This document shows positions 1 through 8,909 of a stretch of 64,000 bases of DNA, in pieces. Every line of letters starts with the position of its first letter. Position 1 is the first letter of the stretch. The stretch spans positions 62,001-126,000 of the forward strand of contig NZ_PDWS01000005.1 of the NCBI RefSeq assembly GCF_010093305.1, written 5' to 3'. The stretch comes from Pseudoxanthomonas sacheonensis (GTDB lineage Bacteria > Pseudomonadota > Gammaproteobacteria > Xanthomonadales > Xanthomonadaceae). The notes under the pieces were generated by a model, which saw nothing but the letters and a program-made list of their open reading frames with translations, was not told the DNA's origin and ran no database searches. The translations under genes were made by a program, and so were the position numbers.

Positions 1-996
<996 letters not shown>

Positions 997-1020
997 GATG
1001 TCCTTCCTTGAAAAAAGAGA

Positions 1021-1186
1021 GCCCCCCCGTTCACGGGGGAGGGTTGGGGTGGGGGCAAGCCGGAGCCATCGGCAATCCATTGCCATGAAGTCATCGAATG
1101 CGGCTCTTACAATATCCGCATTCAATTTCCACGACTCCGTTCGCCCCCATCCCGGCCTTCCCCCGCGAGCGGGGGAAGGGGCAGTT
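1021..1186. repeat. REPIN-like inverted repeat between slipin and rtcB
   Basis: Two GC-rich hairpin units in opposite orientation: one has a CCCCCGTTCACGGGGG core, the other a CCCCCGCGAGCGGGGG core. They occupy almost the whole slipin-rtcB gap. Related units occur at 7326-7440 and elsewhere in the window. Confidence 0.75.
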
Positions 1187-1192
1187 AAGGTG

Positions 1193-2314
1193 TTACTTCA
1201 ACGTCACCAGCTGCTTCAGCACGCCATCCAGGCCGCCGAACACAGTCAGCTTGTCGATCTTCTCGGTGACCTTCTCCAATGCCTCCAGCTCCTTCAGGCG
1301 CATCAGCACCGGGCTCTCCTCGATCAGCTTGGCGGTGTTGAGCAGGGAACGCGTGGCGTTCGCCTCCTCGCGCCTGCGGATCACGTTGGCTTGCGCCGCC
1401 TTCTCCGCCTGCACCACGCTGTTGAGGATGTCCTTCATCTCGCCCGGCAGGATCACGTCCTTCACGCCGACGCCCAGCACCTCGACGCCGAACGCGCCGA
1501 CCTGGCCGCGTACGTAACCGAAGATGTCGGCGTCCAGGGACGCCTTGTCGCCCAGCAACTCGTCCAGCGTCTTGGCGGAAACGGCCTTGCGCAGGCCGTA
1601 CTGCAGTTCGCGGTACAAGTGGTCGCCGAACTTGGCCACCTTGGTACGCGCGGCGACCGGGTTGGTCACGCGCATGCTGGCGGCCAGGTTCACACGCAAG
1701 CTGACCTTGTCCTTGGTCAGCAACTCCTGGCCCGAGACTTCGACCGACTGCACACGCAACTCGATCACCTCGGCGCTCACGTTCTTCTGGAAATTCCAGA
1801 AGGCGTAGGCGCCCGGCGCCAGCGTGCGCGCCAGCTTGCCGTCGACGAACACCAGGCCCGCCGACTCGGCCGGGACCTCCGCGGTCACCGCGACCTTGGA
1901 CAGCATCCCGAGCTGACGCAGACGCCGGGTGACGGTGGCATCGACTTCGAGATCCTCAGCCAGCGCCACGCGCTGCACCTCGACTTTGACCAGCCCGCGC
2001 CAGTACAGCTTGCGCGAACCCGGCGCCAGCACGTCTTCCAGCTTGCCGTTCTTCGACACCAGGCCGACTTCATCGGCGCCGATGTCGGCCAGCACGAAGG
2101 TCTCGTCCAGACGGTCGCCCAGGCGTGCGATCAGCGCATCGGCATCGCGTCCGGCGTATTCCGGATTGGCGATGTTGTGCACGACCACCTCGATCCGCTT
2201 CAGCGGGTCGAACATGCGGTACACGCCCGCGGCGAGCACGCGCTCGAACTGACGATTTTGATACACCAGGCCGCGCTCGCCGTCACCGATCACGACCCTC
2301 TTGGTCCAGAACAT
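1193..2314 (-). CDS. Slipin / SPFH (band 7) family protein
   Basis: SPFH/band-7 protein of 373 aa lying directly upstream of rtcB on the same strand. The N-terminal third has two beta-rich repeats (GLVYQNRQFERVLAAGVYR and GLVSKNGKLEDVLAPGSRK). A third similar unit (GLVFVDGKLARTLAPGAYA) follows near residue 170, then the band-7 core and a charged C-terminal helix rich in Ala/Glu. No clear membrane segment is visible, unlike classical stomatins. AAGGAG sits 8 nt before the ATG at 2314. Comparative work on RNA-repair loci treats SPFH proteins as possible scaffolds for the ligase. Association with RtcB is inferred from linkage only. Confidence 0.88.
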   Translation of the reverse strand: MFWTKRVVIGDGERGLVYQNRQFERVLAAGVYRMFDPLKRIEVVVHNIANPEYAGRDADALIARLGDRLDETFVLADIGADEVGLVSKNGKLEDVLAPGSRKLYWRGLVKVEVQRVALAEDLEVDATVTRRLRQLGMLSKVAVTAEVPAESAGLVFVDGKLARTLAPGAYAFWNFQKNVSAEVIELRVQSVEVSGQELLTKDKVSLRVNLAASMRVTNPVAARTKVAKFGDHLYRELQYGLRKAVSAKTLDELLGDKASLDADIFGYVRGQVGAFGVEVLGVGVKDVILPGEMKDILNSVVQAEKAAQANVIRRREEANATRSLLNTAKLIEESPVLMRLKELEALEKVTEKIDKLTVFGGLDGVLKQLVTLK

Positions 2315-2403
2315 GGCACTACTCCTTGGTATGGCTCTGGTGGTCCGATCCGTTTCTTACTTCAATACGCATGCCGGATCGGTTGGCTTGCGGATTGTTT
2401 TTT

Positions 2404-2424
2404 CCTTCTCCCGTTGGGAGAAGG
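2404..2424. repeat. Short hairpin (half REP unit) upstream of slipin
   Basis: CCTTCTCCC-GTT-GGGAGAAGG is a perfect inverted repeat in the 5' region of the slipin transcript. It resembles the arms of the repeats at 28562 and 46034. Confidence 0.5.
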
Positions 2425-2690
2425 GAAGCGAAAAAGGTGGAAACGCCCCTTGACGTCGGCGAAGCGGAACCATGGCGCTGTCGGCGGAGAGCCGGAAGTT
2501 TCCGGTCCGCACGGCGATGCCCTGCCATGAAGACGATCCGCTTCCGTCCGTCCGCTTCCAGAGCGACGATCCGGCCGCGCCGCCGCTGCCTTGTTCCGTT
2601 CCCACAATCCTTCGCGGAGAATCGGAGCGCCGCACGGGGCGTTTCCTGTGGTGGAACTTTCGTTCCTGGTCATGACGTAACAGGTCATGT

Positions 2691-2759
2691 TTGGAGCGGG
2701 AATCGAACCCGCAACAGTCGGTTTCGCGGACCGATGCTCTAACCATTTGAGCTATCCAA
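2691..2759 (-). ncRNA. Degenerate tRNA-like RNA B
   Basis: Folds as a cloverleaf on the minus strand. It has a 5-bp acceptor (TTGGA/TCCAA), D arm GCTC/GAGC, a perfect 5-bp anticodon stem TCGGT/ACCGA with 7-nt loop CCGCGAA, a 5-nt variable loop, and a perfect T arm GCGGG-TTCGATT-CCCGC. Departures from a working tRNA: loop position 33 is C instead of U, the two outer acceptor positions cannot pair, and no CCA is encoded. The nominal anticodon would be GCG. Its first paired base abuts the CCA of element A. More likely a tRNA-like RNA of the RtcB-slipin locus than a decoding tRNA; a decayed tRNA is the alternative. Confidence 0.75.
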
Positions 2760-2829
2760 TGGTGGACGAACCGGATTCGAACCGGTGGCCAACGGCTTGC
2801 GCCGCTGCTCTGCCTCTGAGCTTCCGTCC
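2760..2829 (-). ncRNA. Degenerate tRNA-like RNA A with encoded CCA
   Basis: Seventy-nucleotide cloverleaf on the minus strand. It has a 6-bp acceptor (GGACGG/TCGTCC, one G-U pair), D arm GCTC-AGAGGCA-GAGC, an anticodon arm that closes to a tight loop around GCAA, a perfect T arm ACCGG-TTCGAAT-CCGGT, then discriminator A and an encoded CCA. The anticodon arm cannot form the standard 5-bp stem with a 7-nt loop, so decoding is unlikely. It lies about 450 bp upstream of the slipin start and directly precedes element B with no spacer. Confidence 0.75.
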
Positions 2830-3177
2830 TCGCGAAACACCTTCTCCCACGCTTCGGCATACGCCACGGCAAGGCCGCGCGCACCGGACGGCATCGCAAG
2901 CCGTACCGCTGTAGCGTGTTCGATCGATGTTCCGTATTGCCGGCTGTCGCCAACCGGCAATCCTTGCGGGCGTCTTGCGCCCAATGCATTGCAAACCCAG
3001 CCTCGCGCCGCTCGCGTCGAAGCATCACCACGCGGCGCACATGCGCCGGTCGCAGCCGCGCCCCTGCCTCGGGCGCGCAGCATCGCTGCGCCCGGATGCT
3101 TCAGGGCGGAAAGTATTTTCCATTGGCTGGTTTTGCCGAACTCTTGCGCTGCATGCGCTTCCTTTGCGAACGCTGGA
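2830..3177. other. Gap between leader-like element and tRNA-like pair
   Basis: No convincing gene. The short open frames here lack a ribosome site and recognisable sequence, and I found no third cloverleaf. It may be untranslated leader of the RNA-repair locus. Confidence 0.4.
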
Positions 3178-3250
3178 AACAAAACGCCCCCGGGTTTTGC
3201 GACCCGAGGGCGTTCGCGTTGCCTCGGGAGATCGGGGTGGCCGATCTCCC
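3178..3250 (-). promoter_or_regulatory. Attenuator-like tandem hairpins with terminator
   Basis: On the minus strand a perfect hairpin (GGGAGATCGG/CCGATCTCCC, 3226-3250) is followed by a terminator-type hairpin (AACGCCCTCGGGT pairing across 3183-3214, then TTTTGTTT). An alternative pairing, CCCGAGG with CCTCGGG (3203-3209 and 3222-3228), uses one arm of each, so the structures exclude each other. This is how attenuators are built. It may also simply be the end of a short RNA. Confidence 0.55.
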
Positions 3251-3267
3251 AGGGAGTCCGACCGTGA

Positions 3268-3396
3268 TTAGGTGTGCAGGTACCGGTTGCGTTCGCCGGG
3301 CAGGCGATCGCATGGCTTCGCGCATGCGCGCGCATCCACGCCGCGGCCGGTGGGCCACAGTGCAAAGAGGATCGCGTTGACGAAGTTAGGTTTCAT
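3268..3396 (-). CDS. Possible 42-aa leader or small protein
   Basis: Short open frame starting MKPNFVNAILFALWP, with a hydrophobic N-terminal stretch and a basic C-terminal half. It ends 18 bases before the tandem hairpins. A weak ribosome site (GGAAC) precedes the ATG. Its position suggests a leader peptide, but it has no codon run typical of amino-acid attenuators and I do not recognise it. Confidence 0.35.
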   Translation of the reverse strand: MKPNFVNAILFALWPTGRGVDARACAKPCDRLPGERNRYLHT

Positions 3397-3512
3397 GGGA
3401 AGTTCCGGTGCCGCAAAAAACGCCGCTAGGGCGAAGGCCGCGCACGATACGCTGCTTGCTTTCGATGCGCAACTATTTTTTAACATCGAAATCGCAATCC
3501 CGATGAGCGGTT

Positions 3513-3566
3513 GCAATGCGTGCTCGAACGATACCGTTCGAGACACGGGGTCGCACGGGTAGAATC
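3513..3566 (+). promoter_or_regulatory. Promoter of the rsmC operon with inverted repeat
   Basis: TTCGAG, 17 bases, then TAGAAT gives a good sigma-70 match ending about 30 bases before the rsmC start. The perfect inverted repeat CTCGAACG-ATAC-CGTTCGAG overlaps the -35 element and could bind a regulator. Confidence 0.5.
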
Positions 3567-3594
3567 ACTGCTGATTCTTTCCAGGTGACGCCAC

Positions 3595-4656
3595 TTGGCC
3601 GCCAGCAATTCCGATCCCGCGCTCGACTCCCTGTTCCTGCCGTTCTCAAGCCGCATGCTCGCGTGGCCTACAGGGGAAGTGCTGTTCCTGCGCGCGCGCG
3701 AAGGGTGGGCGATGCGGCAATTCCCGCTTGCGCAATTGGTCTGCGAACAGAGCTACAAGCCATTCGCCGACGAACTGGAACGTGGCGGCCTGCGGGTGAT
3801 CGCAGATGCGTCCTCGTCCGACGCGCGGTATCCGCTGGTGCTGGTGTTGCCGCCGCGCCAGCGCGAGGAAGCGCGCGCGTTGTTCGCGCGGGCGCTGTCG
3901 CTATGCGCGCCGAATGGCGTGGTCGTAGCCAGCATCACCAACAACGAAGGGGCCAAATCCGGCGAAGCGGATCTCAAACAGCTCGCGGGTCTGGGCGGAA
4001 GCCTGACCAAGAACCATTGCCGGGTGTTCTGGAGCAAGCCGGTGGACGGTAGCCACGATGCGGCGTTGTTCGCGAAATGGAGGGAGCTGGATGCGCCGCG
4101 TCCGATCATGGGCGGACGATTCCGCAGCAGGCCCGGAGTGTTCGCCTGGGATCGCATCGACCCGGCGTCCGCGTTGCTGGTGGAGCATCTGCCCACCGAT
4201 CTGGCGGGGAAGGGCGCCGACCTGGGCGCCGGCTATGGTTATCTGTCCGCCGAGATCCTGGCGCGCGGCAGCAAAGTCGTGGCGCTGGATCTGTACGAGG
4301 CCGAGGCGCGTGCGTTGGAGTTGGCGAAGCAGAACCTGGTCGCGTTCGAAGACAAAACCAAGTTGGGTTATCGTTGGCACGACGTCACCACCGGCGTGCC
4401 GGAGCAGTACGACTTCATCGTCAGCAATCCTCCTTTCCATACGCAGAGCCGCGCCGATCGTCCCGATGTCGGCCGCCGCTTCATCGCGGTGGCGGCCGAG
4501 GCGCTGAAGCCGGGCGAACGCCTGTTCCTGGTCGCGAACCGGCATCTGCCTTACGAGGCCGTGTTGAACGCAAGTTTCGGACAGGTGCGCGTGGCCGGCG
4601 AGCGCGATGGGTTCAAGGTCATCGAAGCGATCAAAGCGCTTCGGTCAACGCGATGA
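3595..4656 (+). CDS. rsmC: RsmC-type 16S rRNA (guanine-N2) methyltransferase
   Basis: Class I SAM-dependent methyltransferase of 353 aa with the RsmC layout. A degenerate N-terminal half (to about residue 165) is followed by a catalytic C-terminal domain with the SAM-binding motif GADLGAGYGYLS and the N-P-P-F-H signature of enzymes acting on exocyclic amino groups. RsmC makes m2G1207 in 16S rRNA. The start is TTG with AGGTGA just upstream; no in-frame ATG fits better. The stop overlaps the next gene by ATGA, so this is the first gene of a coupled operon. An RlmG-like specificity cannot be excluded. Confidence 0.85.
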   Translation: MAASNSDPALDSLFLPFSSRMLAWPTGEVLFLRAREGWAMRQFPLAQLVCEQSYKPFADELERGGLRVIADASSSDARYPLVLVLPPRQREEARALFARALSLCAPNGVVVASITNNEGAKSGEADLKQLAGLGGSLTKNHCRVFWSKPVDGSHDAALFAKWRELDAPRPIMGGRFRSRPGVFAWDRIDPASALLVEHLPTDLAGKGADLGAGYGYLSAEILARGSKVVALDLYEAEARALELAKQNLVAFEDKTKLGYRWHDVTTGVPEQYDFIVSNPPFHTQSRADRPDVGRRFIAVAAEALKPGERLFLVANRHLPYEAVLNASFGQVRVAGERDGFKVIEAIKALRSTR

Positions 4657-5354
4657 AGCTGGTCAAGCACCTCGCCAACCTTGGCTATGGAAGCCGCAAG
4701 CAGGTGGCGCTGATGTTCCGCGAAGGCCGTATCACCGACGCGCAGGGCGAGGTGATGTATGCCGACGATCCGCTGGATCACGACAACCTGCGCGTGGACG
4801 GAGAGCCGTTGGATCCGCCGCCGGGCCTGTTGCTGATGCTGCACAAGCCGGTCGGTTACACCTGCTCCACCAAGGACCCGGGCCGGATCGTCTACGACCT
4901 GCTGCCGCCGCGCTATCGCCTGCGCTCGCCACTGCTGTCCAGCGTGGGCCGGCTGGATCGCGATACCAGCGGGCTGCTGTTGTTCACCGACGATGGCGCG
5001 CTGCTGCACAGGATCGTTTCGCCGAAATCGAAACTCTCCAAAGTCTACGAAGCGACTCTCGCCAACGACCTGCGCGGCGACGAAGCGGAAATATTCGCCA
5101 GCGGCACGCTGATGCTGGAATCCGAGCAGACCCCGTTGCTGCCTGCGGACATGGAGATCATCGACTCGCGTCGTGTCCGCCTGACCCTGCACGAAGGCCG
5201 CTATCACCAGGTGCGGCGCATGTTCGCCGCGGTCGGCAACCATGTCGAAGCCCTGCATCGCAGCCGGATCGGCGGGCTCGGGCTGGGAGGGCTGCCCTCC
5301 GGAGAATGGCGCACGCTGGACGATGCGGCGCGGGCGGAGCTATTCAACCCATGA
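4653..5354 (+). CDS. rsuA: RsuA-type 16S rRNA pseudouridine synthase
   Basis: 233-aa pseudouridine synthase of the RsuA/RluB/E/F family, expected to act on a single small-subunit rRNA site. An S4-like RNA-binding N-terminus (residues 1-55) precedes the catalytic domain. The active-site motif is VGRLDRDTSGLLLFT, with the nucleophilic Asp in RLDRDTSG. A distal GRYHQVRRM motif is also present. ATGA overlaps link it to both neighbours, fitting an rRNA-modification operon. Confidence 0.9.
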   Translation: MKLVKHLANLGYGSRKQVALMFREGRITDAQGEVMYADDPLDHDNLRVDGEPLDPPPGLLLMLHKPVGYTCSTKDPGRIVYDLLPPRYRLRSPLLSSVGRLDRDTSGLLLFTDDGALLHRIVSPKSKLSKVYEATLANDLRGDEAEIFASGTLMLESEQTPLLPADMEIIDSRRVRLTLHEGRYHQVRRMFAAVGNHVEALHRSRIGGLGLGGLPSGEWRTLDDAARAELFNP

Positions 5355-6028
5355 GCGCACGCGCGGTGATCTTCGACATGGATGGCCTGCTGATCGACAG
5401 CGAACGCGTCATCCTGGATTGCTGGCGCGAGACTGCGCTGGCGCAATCGCTGGACCTGGAAGATAGCCTGTGGCTGTCGATGGTGGGCCTGCACGACACG
5501 GGTTGTGCCGAGCTGCTGAACGGGCTGCTCGGCACCGAGCGGGCCGAGCGGCTGACGTTCGAATGCAAACGCAGATACGACTTATTGGTGGAGGATGGAC
5601 TGCCGCTCAAGATTGGCGCACGCGAGCTGCTGCAGGATCTCTACGGCTTCGGCGTGCCGCTGGCCGTCGCCACCTCTACTCGCGGCGCGCGTGCGCGGAT
5701 CAAGTTGGCGCGTAGCGGTATCGATCGCTTTTTCAGTCATGTGGTCACCAGCAGCGATGTTACTCATGCCAAGCCTGCGCCAGACTTGTATCTGCTCGCC
5801 GCGCAGCGCCTGGAGATCCCGCCGGCGGAATGCGTGGCGCTGGAGGATTCGGAATTCGGCGTGCGCGCCGCTGCTGCGGCTGGAATCCGCGTGATCCAGG
5901 TGCCCGACATGGTGCCGGCCACCGATCTGTCCCGGTCGCTGGCGCCGGTAGTTCAGTCGCTGCCTCTGGCGCGACCCCAGTTGGAATCATGGCTGCAGAT
6001 CTCATTGAAAGAACCGCAAAGCGCGTAG
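5351..6028 (+). CDS. HAD-family phosphatase, phosphoglucomutase-like subgroup
   Basis: 225-aa haloacid-dehalogenase hydrolase. Motif I FDMDGLLIDSE supplies the nucleophile and acid Asp, motif II is the Thr/Ser in VATSTR, and motif III/IV is KPAPDLYLLAA followed by ALEDSEFGVRAA. A helical cap lies between motifs I and II. It resembles small sugar-phosphate phosphatases such as E. coli YcjU or HxpB. Substrate is unknown. It starts inside the rsuA stop (ATGA), so it is co-translated. The stop codon overlaps a degenerate REP copy. Confidence 0.85.
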   Translation: MSARAVIFDMDGLLIDSERVILDCWRETALAQSLDLEDSLWLSMVGLHDTGCAELLNGLLGTERAERLTFECKRRYDLLVEDGLPLKIGARELLQDLYGFGVPLAVATSTRGARARIKLARSGIDRFFSHVVTSSDVTHAKPAPDLYLLAAQRLEIPPAECVALEDSEFGVRAAAAAGIRVIQVPDMVPATDLSRSLAPVVQSLPLARPQLESWLQISLKEPQSA

Positions 6029-6155
6029 GAACGGCGCGAGTCGCGGAGTCCTTGATGTCAATGCCTTATGTTTCGCGACTTACGTCGCTCCTGCGGCGTA
6101 GTTGGCGGTCCGCATAGGCCGCGCAGGTTGCGCGTAGGAGCGACGTAAGTCGCGA
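6025..6155. repeat. REP cluster upstream of RAYT
   Basis: Three copies of a 22-bp REP whose core is GAGCGACGTAAGTCGC: 6025-6046 (plus, degenerate), 6073-6094 (minus) and 6134-6155 (plus). The second and third form an inverted pair. Confidence 0.85.
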
Positions 6156-6230
6156 ATACCAGAAAATCCTTAGGTCGCGCGAGCCGGAATACGGATAGTC
6201 GCGGTTACTGACCCGGCGCAGCATTGGGCA

Positions 6231-6710
6231 ATGGGAACTTCTTTCTATGGCGAACGTGCTTCCGGCCACCGTGCATTGCGTCGGGCCCGCAATTCAATTC
6301 CAGGGCAGGTGTATTTGGTAACGTTCAACACCTATCAGCGCCTGGAGATTTTCCGGGACTACGAACATGCTGTGTGCCTTGCAAGATGCTTGCATGGATT
6401 GTCGCTTTGGCGGGATACGCAGCTGCTTGCCTGGGTGCTGATGCCGGACCACATGCATTTGCTGGTCAGGGTCTCAGAGAAAGACAGCTTGCAAGCCGTA
6501 GTGCAGAAGCTGAAATCGAACACCGCTCGCGAGATCAAATCGTTCGATATGGATATAGGCCAGGTGTGGGCAACCGCTTTTCACGACCGTGCCTTGCGCA
6601 AAGACGAAGATATGCGCGATGTCGCCCGATATATCGTACTGAATCCTGTGCGTGCCGGCCTGGTGTGCAGGATTGGGGACTATCCGTATTGGGATGCGGT
6701 GTTCGTTTGA
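6231..6710 (+). CDS. REP-associated tyrosine transposase (RAYT)
   Basis: 159-aa Y1 HUH nuclease of the IS200/IS605-like TnpA_REP family, thought to mobilise or maintain REP sequences. It has the metal-binding H-x-H in MPDHMHLLV (His74 and His76) and a catalytic Tyr candidate at residue 134 in ARYIVLNPVRAGL. REP copies flank the gene on both sides in opposite orientation, the usual RAYT arrangement. Full length with no frameshift, so possibly active. Confidence 0.92.
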   Translation: MGTSFYGERASGHRALRRARNSIPGQVYLVTFNTYQRLEIFRDYEHAVCLARCLHGLSLWRDTQLLAWVLMPDHMHLLVRVSEKDSLQAVVQKLKSNTAREIKSFDMDIGQVWATAFHDRALRKDEDMRDVARYIVLNPVRAGLVCRIGDYPYWDAVFV

Positions 6711-6714
6711 GGTA

Positions 6715-6736
6715 ATCGCGACTTACGTCGCTCCTA
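6715..6736 (-). repeat. REP copy downstream of RAYT
   Basis: Exact 22-bp inverse of the copy at 6134-6155, immediately after the transposase stop codon. Confidence 0.85.
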
Positions 6737-6753
6737 CGTTCTTTGCGGGGCTT

Positions 6754-7308
6754 CTACGACGTAGTTTTGGCGCCAAACAATTTATTCCAACCCTGCAGGC
6801 CCAGTCTGTCCAGCGTTTCCACGTTGCGGTCCACGATGTCGTCCGCATCGGGGAACGCCTCCACCGCGCGGCTGACGCTGTCTTCCCGCAGCAGGTGCAG
6901 GGTGGGATAGGGCGAACGGTTGGTGTAGTTGCCGATGTCGTCGAAAGCAGTGCCGGCGAACTGATAGCTGGGGTGGAAGCTGGCCACCTGCAGCACGCCT
7001 TCCAGATCCAGCGCCTCGACCGCGGCGTCGGCGTTGTCCAGAAAATCGTTGTAGTCCAGAAAGTCCTGCAGCACCTCGGGGTGCACGATCAGGGTGGTGT
7101 CGATCTCGGCGGCGGGGGTGTCGCGCAGCAGCAGAAGTTCTTCGGCCAACTGTTCCAGCAGCGCCTCGGGCGTGCTGGCGTCGCTCAGTACGAAACGCAC
7201 CTGCTGCTTCACGTACACGGCCTTGGCGAACGGGCACAGGTTGAGCCCGATCACCGCACGTTCCAGCCAGTGCTTGGTTTCAGCGATGGGGTCAGAGTTG
7301 GAGGTCAT
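6754..7308 (-). CDS. DUF1415 family protein
   Basis: 184-aa soluble protein matching the DUF1415 family. It begins SDPIAETKHWLERAVIGLNLCPFA, with the characteristic conserved Asn-Leu-Cys-Pro-Phe-Ala. Further conserved patches are TLIVHPEVLQDFLDYNDF and FHPSYQFAGT. No signal peptide or membrane segment. Function is unknown; the family is widespread in Gammaproteobacteria. It is read toward the RAYT region. Confidence 0.88.
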   Translation of the reverse strand: MTSNSDPIAETKHWLERAVIGLNLCPFAKAVYVKQQVRFVLSDASTPEALLEQLAEELLLLRDTPAAEIDTTLIVHPEVLQDFLDYNDFLDNADAAVEALDLEGVLQVASFHPSYQFAGTAFDDIGNYTNRSPYPTLHLLREDSVSRAVEAFPDADDIVDRNVETLDRLGLQGWNKLFGAKTTS

Positions 7309-7325
7309 GGAGATCGGCGTCTAAA

Positions 7326-7440
7326 GCCCTCCCCTTCAAGGGGAGGGTTGGGTAGGGATGGTGTTGCTCTTGATCGAGGCGTTTCCTGCCCGGACGGGAA
7401 CACCATCCCCATCCCGGCCTTCCCCTTGAAGGGGAAGGGG
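7326..7440. repeat. REPIN-like inverted repeat
   Basis: Two CCCTTCAAGGGG/CCCTTGAAGGGG hairpins facing each other, with associated GGGTTGGGTAGGGATGG and CCATCCCCATCCCGG tails. Same family as 1021-1186. It fills the gap between DUF1415 and yajQ. Confidence 0.8.
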
Positions 7441-7441
7441 A

Positions 7442-7924
7442 TCAGTCACGGAAGTTGTCGAACTGCAGCGGCAACTCGAACTCGCTTTTCTTCAGCAGCG
7501 CGATAGCGTCCTGCAGGTCGTCGCGCTTCTTGCCGTTGACGCGCAGCTTGTCGCCGTTGATCTGGGTATCGACTTTGAGCTTGGCTTCCTTGATCGCCGC
7601 GGCGATCTTCTTGGCGACCTTCTGCTCGATGCCCTGCTTGACGGTGATCTTCTGGCGCGCGCCGGCCAGGTTGGTTTCCACCTCGCCTTCCTCCAGGCAA
7701 CGTACGTCGATGCCGCGCGCGATCAGGCGCGCGCGCAGGATGTCCGACATCTGCTTGAGCTGGAAATCGCTGGGGGCCGACTGGCTGATGACGTTGTCGT
7801 CGAGCACGAACTTGGCGTCCACGCCCTTGAAATCGAAGCGCGTGGTGAGTTCGCGGTTGGCCTGGTCGACCGCGTTGGTGAGTTCGTGGGTGTTGACTTC
7901 GGAAATTACGTCGAAGGAAGGCAT
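7442..7924 (-). CDS. yajQ: YajQ family nucleotide-binding protein
   Basis: 160-aa YajQ protein beginning MPSFDVISEVNTHELTNAVD, the family's usual start, so the longer upstream frame is discarded. The body carries RFDFKG, the DIL/ARL helix and the C-terminal FELPLQFDNFRD. In Xanthomonas campestris a YajQ homologue binds cyclic di-GMP and affects virulence gene expression through a transcription factor. The same role here is plausible, given the HD-GYP protein in this window, but not shown. Confidence 0.94.
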   Translation of the reverse strand: MPSFDVISEVNTHELTNAVDQANRELTTRFDFKGVDAKFVLDDNVISQSAPSDFQLKQMSDILRARLIARGIDVRCLEEGEVETNLAGARQKITVKQGIEQKVAKKIAAAIKEAKLKVDTQINGDKLRVNGKKRDDLQDAIALLKKSEFELPLQFDNFRD

Positions 7925-8027
7925 GGGCGTGCGTTGTGCGGTGTGGGAGACGGCTAGGTTAACGCAGAAGGCTTCTTTTTCCTTGCCTGGAGCGGAATGT
8001 GGCGCGGCAAATTGGCGATAATGCGGG

Positions 8028-8909
8028 ATGACTCCCCGCGCCTCCCACCTGCCCGCCATCGCTTTCATGCTGTCCGCCGTGGCCCTGTTCGCGCTGATGG
8101 ATGCGGGGCTCAAGCTGTTGTCGCCGCACTATCCGCCGTTGCAGGTGGCCGCCCTGCGCGGCCTGGCATCGCTGCCGCTGGTGCTGGTGTGGGTTTTATG
8201 GACGGCCAAGCCGGCCACGCTCTGGCGGGTGCATTGGCCCCTGCATCTGCTGCGCGGGGCGCTGGGCATCGGAATGATGTTCGGATTCGTCTATGGCCTG
8301 CGCAGCATGCCGCTGTCCACCGCCTATGCCATCACCTTCGTGGCGCCGATGCTGGTCACCGCCATGGCCGGTCCTTTCCTGGGCGAACGGGTGGGACCTC
8401 AGCGTTGGATCGCCATCGTGGTGGGACTGGTCGGCGTGCTGGTGATCCTGCGGCCGACCGGGCAAGGCATGGCGACGCTGGGCGGCCTGGCCATCCTGCT
8501 CGCCGCGATCTGCTATGCGGCCAGCGCCATCACCGTGCGTTTGCTGGCGCAACGCGACAGCATCCAGGCGATGGTGTTGTGGTTCATCGTGCTGCTGTCG
8601 TTGGGCGCGGGAATCATGGCCGCCCCGAACTGGCTGCCCCTGCAGCAAGCGGACTGGTGGGTGATCGCCGGGGTCGGCGTTTCCGGATCGCTGGCCCAGG
8701 TCGCGCTGACCGAGGCCTTCCGCCGTGGCGAAGCCTCGCTGATCGCTCCCCTGGAATACAGCGCGCTGGTATGGGGCGTGTGCCTGGACCTGGCGCTGTG
8801 GCATGTACTGCCCGATGGCGTGACCTGGCTGGGAGCGGGCATCATCGTGGTCAGCGGTTTGTATCTATTGCGCCGCGAAAAGGTGCATGCGGAAACCGAG
8901 CATCCCTGA
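8028..8909 (+). CDS. DMT superfamily transporter (EamA domains)
   Basis: 293-aa inner-membrane protein with about ten hydrophobic helices arranged as two EamA repeats. The pattern YGLRSMPLSTAYAITFVAPMLVTAMAGPFLGERVG is typical of drug/metabolite transporters. The C-terminal repeat carries FRRGEASLIAPLEYSALVWG. Substrate unknown. It overlaps the next gene by ATGA-type coupling, suggesting joint translation. Confidence 0.9.
   Translation: MTPRASHLPAIAFMLSAVALFALMDAGLKLLSPHYPPLQVAALRGLASLPLVLVWVLWTAKPATLWRVHWPLHLLRGALGIGMMFGFVYGLRSMPLSTAYAITFVAPMLVTAMAGPFLGERVGPQRWIAIVVGLVGVLVILRPTGQGMATLGGLAILLAAICYAASAITVRLLAQRDSIQAMVLWFIVLLSLGAGIMAAPNWLPLQQADWWVIAGVGVSGSLAQVALTEAFRRGEASLIAPLEYSALVWGVCLDLALWHVLPDGVTWLGAGIIVVSGLYLLRREKVHAETEHP

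Noticed and set aside
2691-2829. Two ordinary decoding tRNA genes
   Set aside because: C at position 33 and unpaired acceptor ends in B, and the distorted anticodon arm in A, argue against normal decoding tRNAs, though decay of former tRNAs remains possible.
2314-3100. Sigma-54 promoter upstream of slipin-rtcB, as in enterobacterial rtc operons
   Set aside because: Searched by eye for the -24/-12 pattern on the minus strand; near matches had wrong GG-GC spacing.
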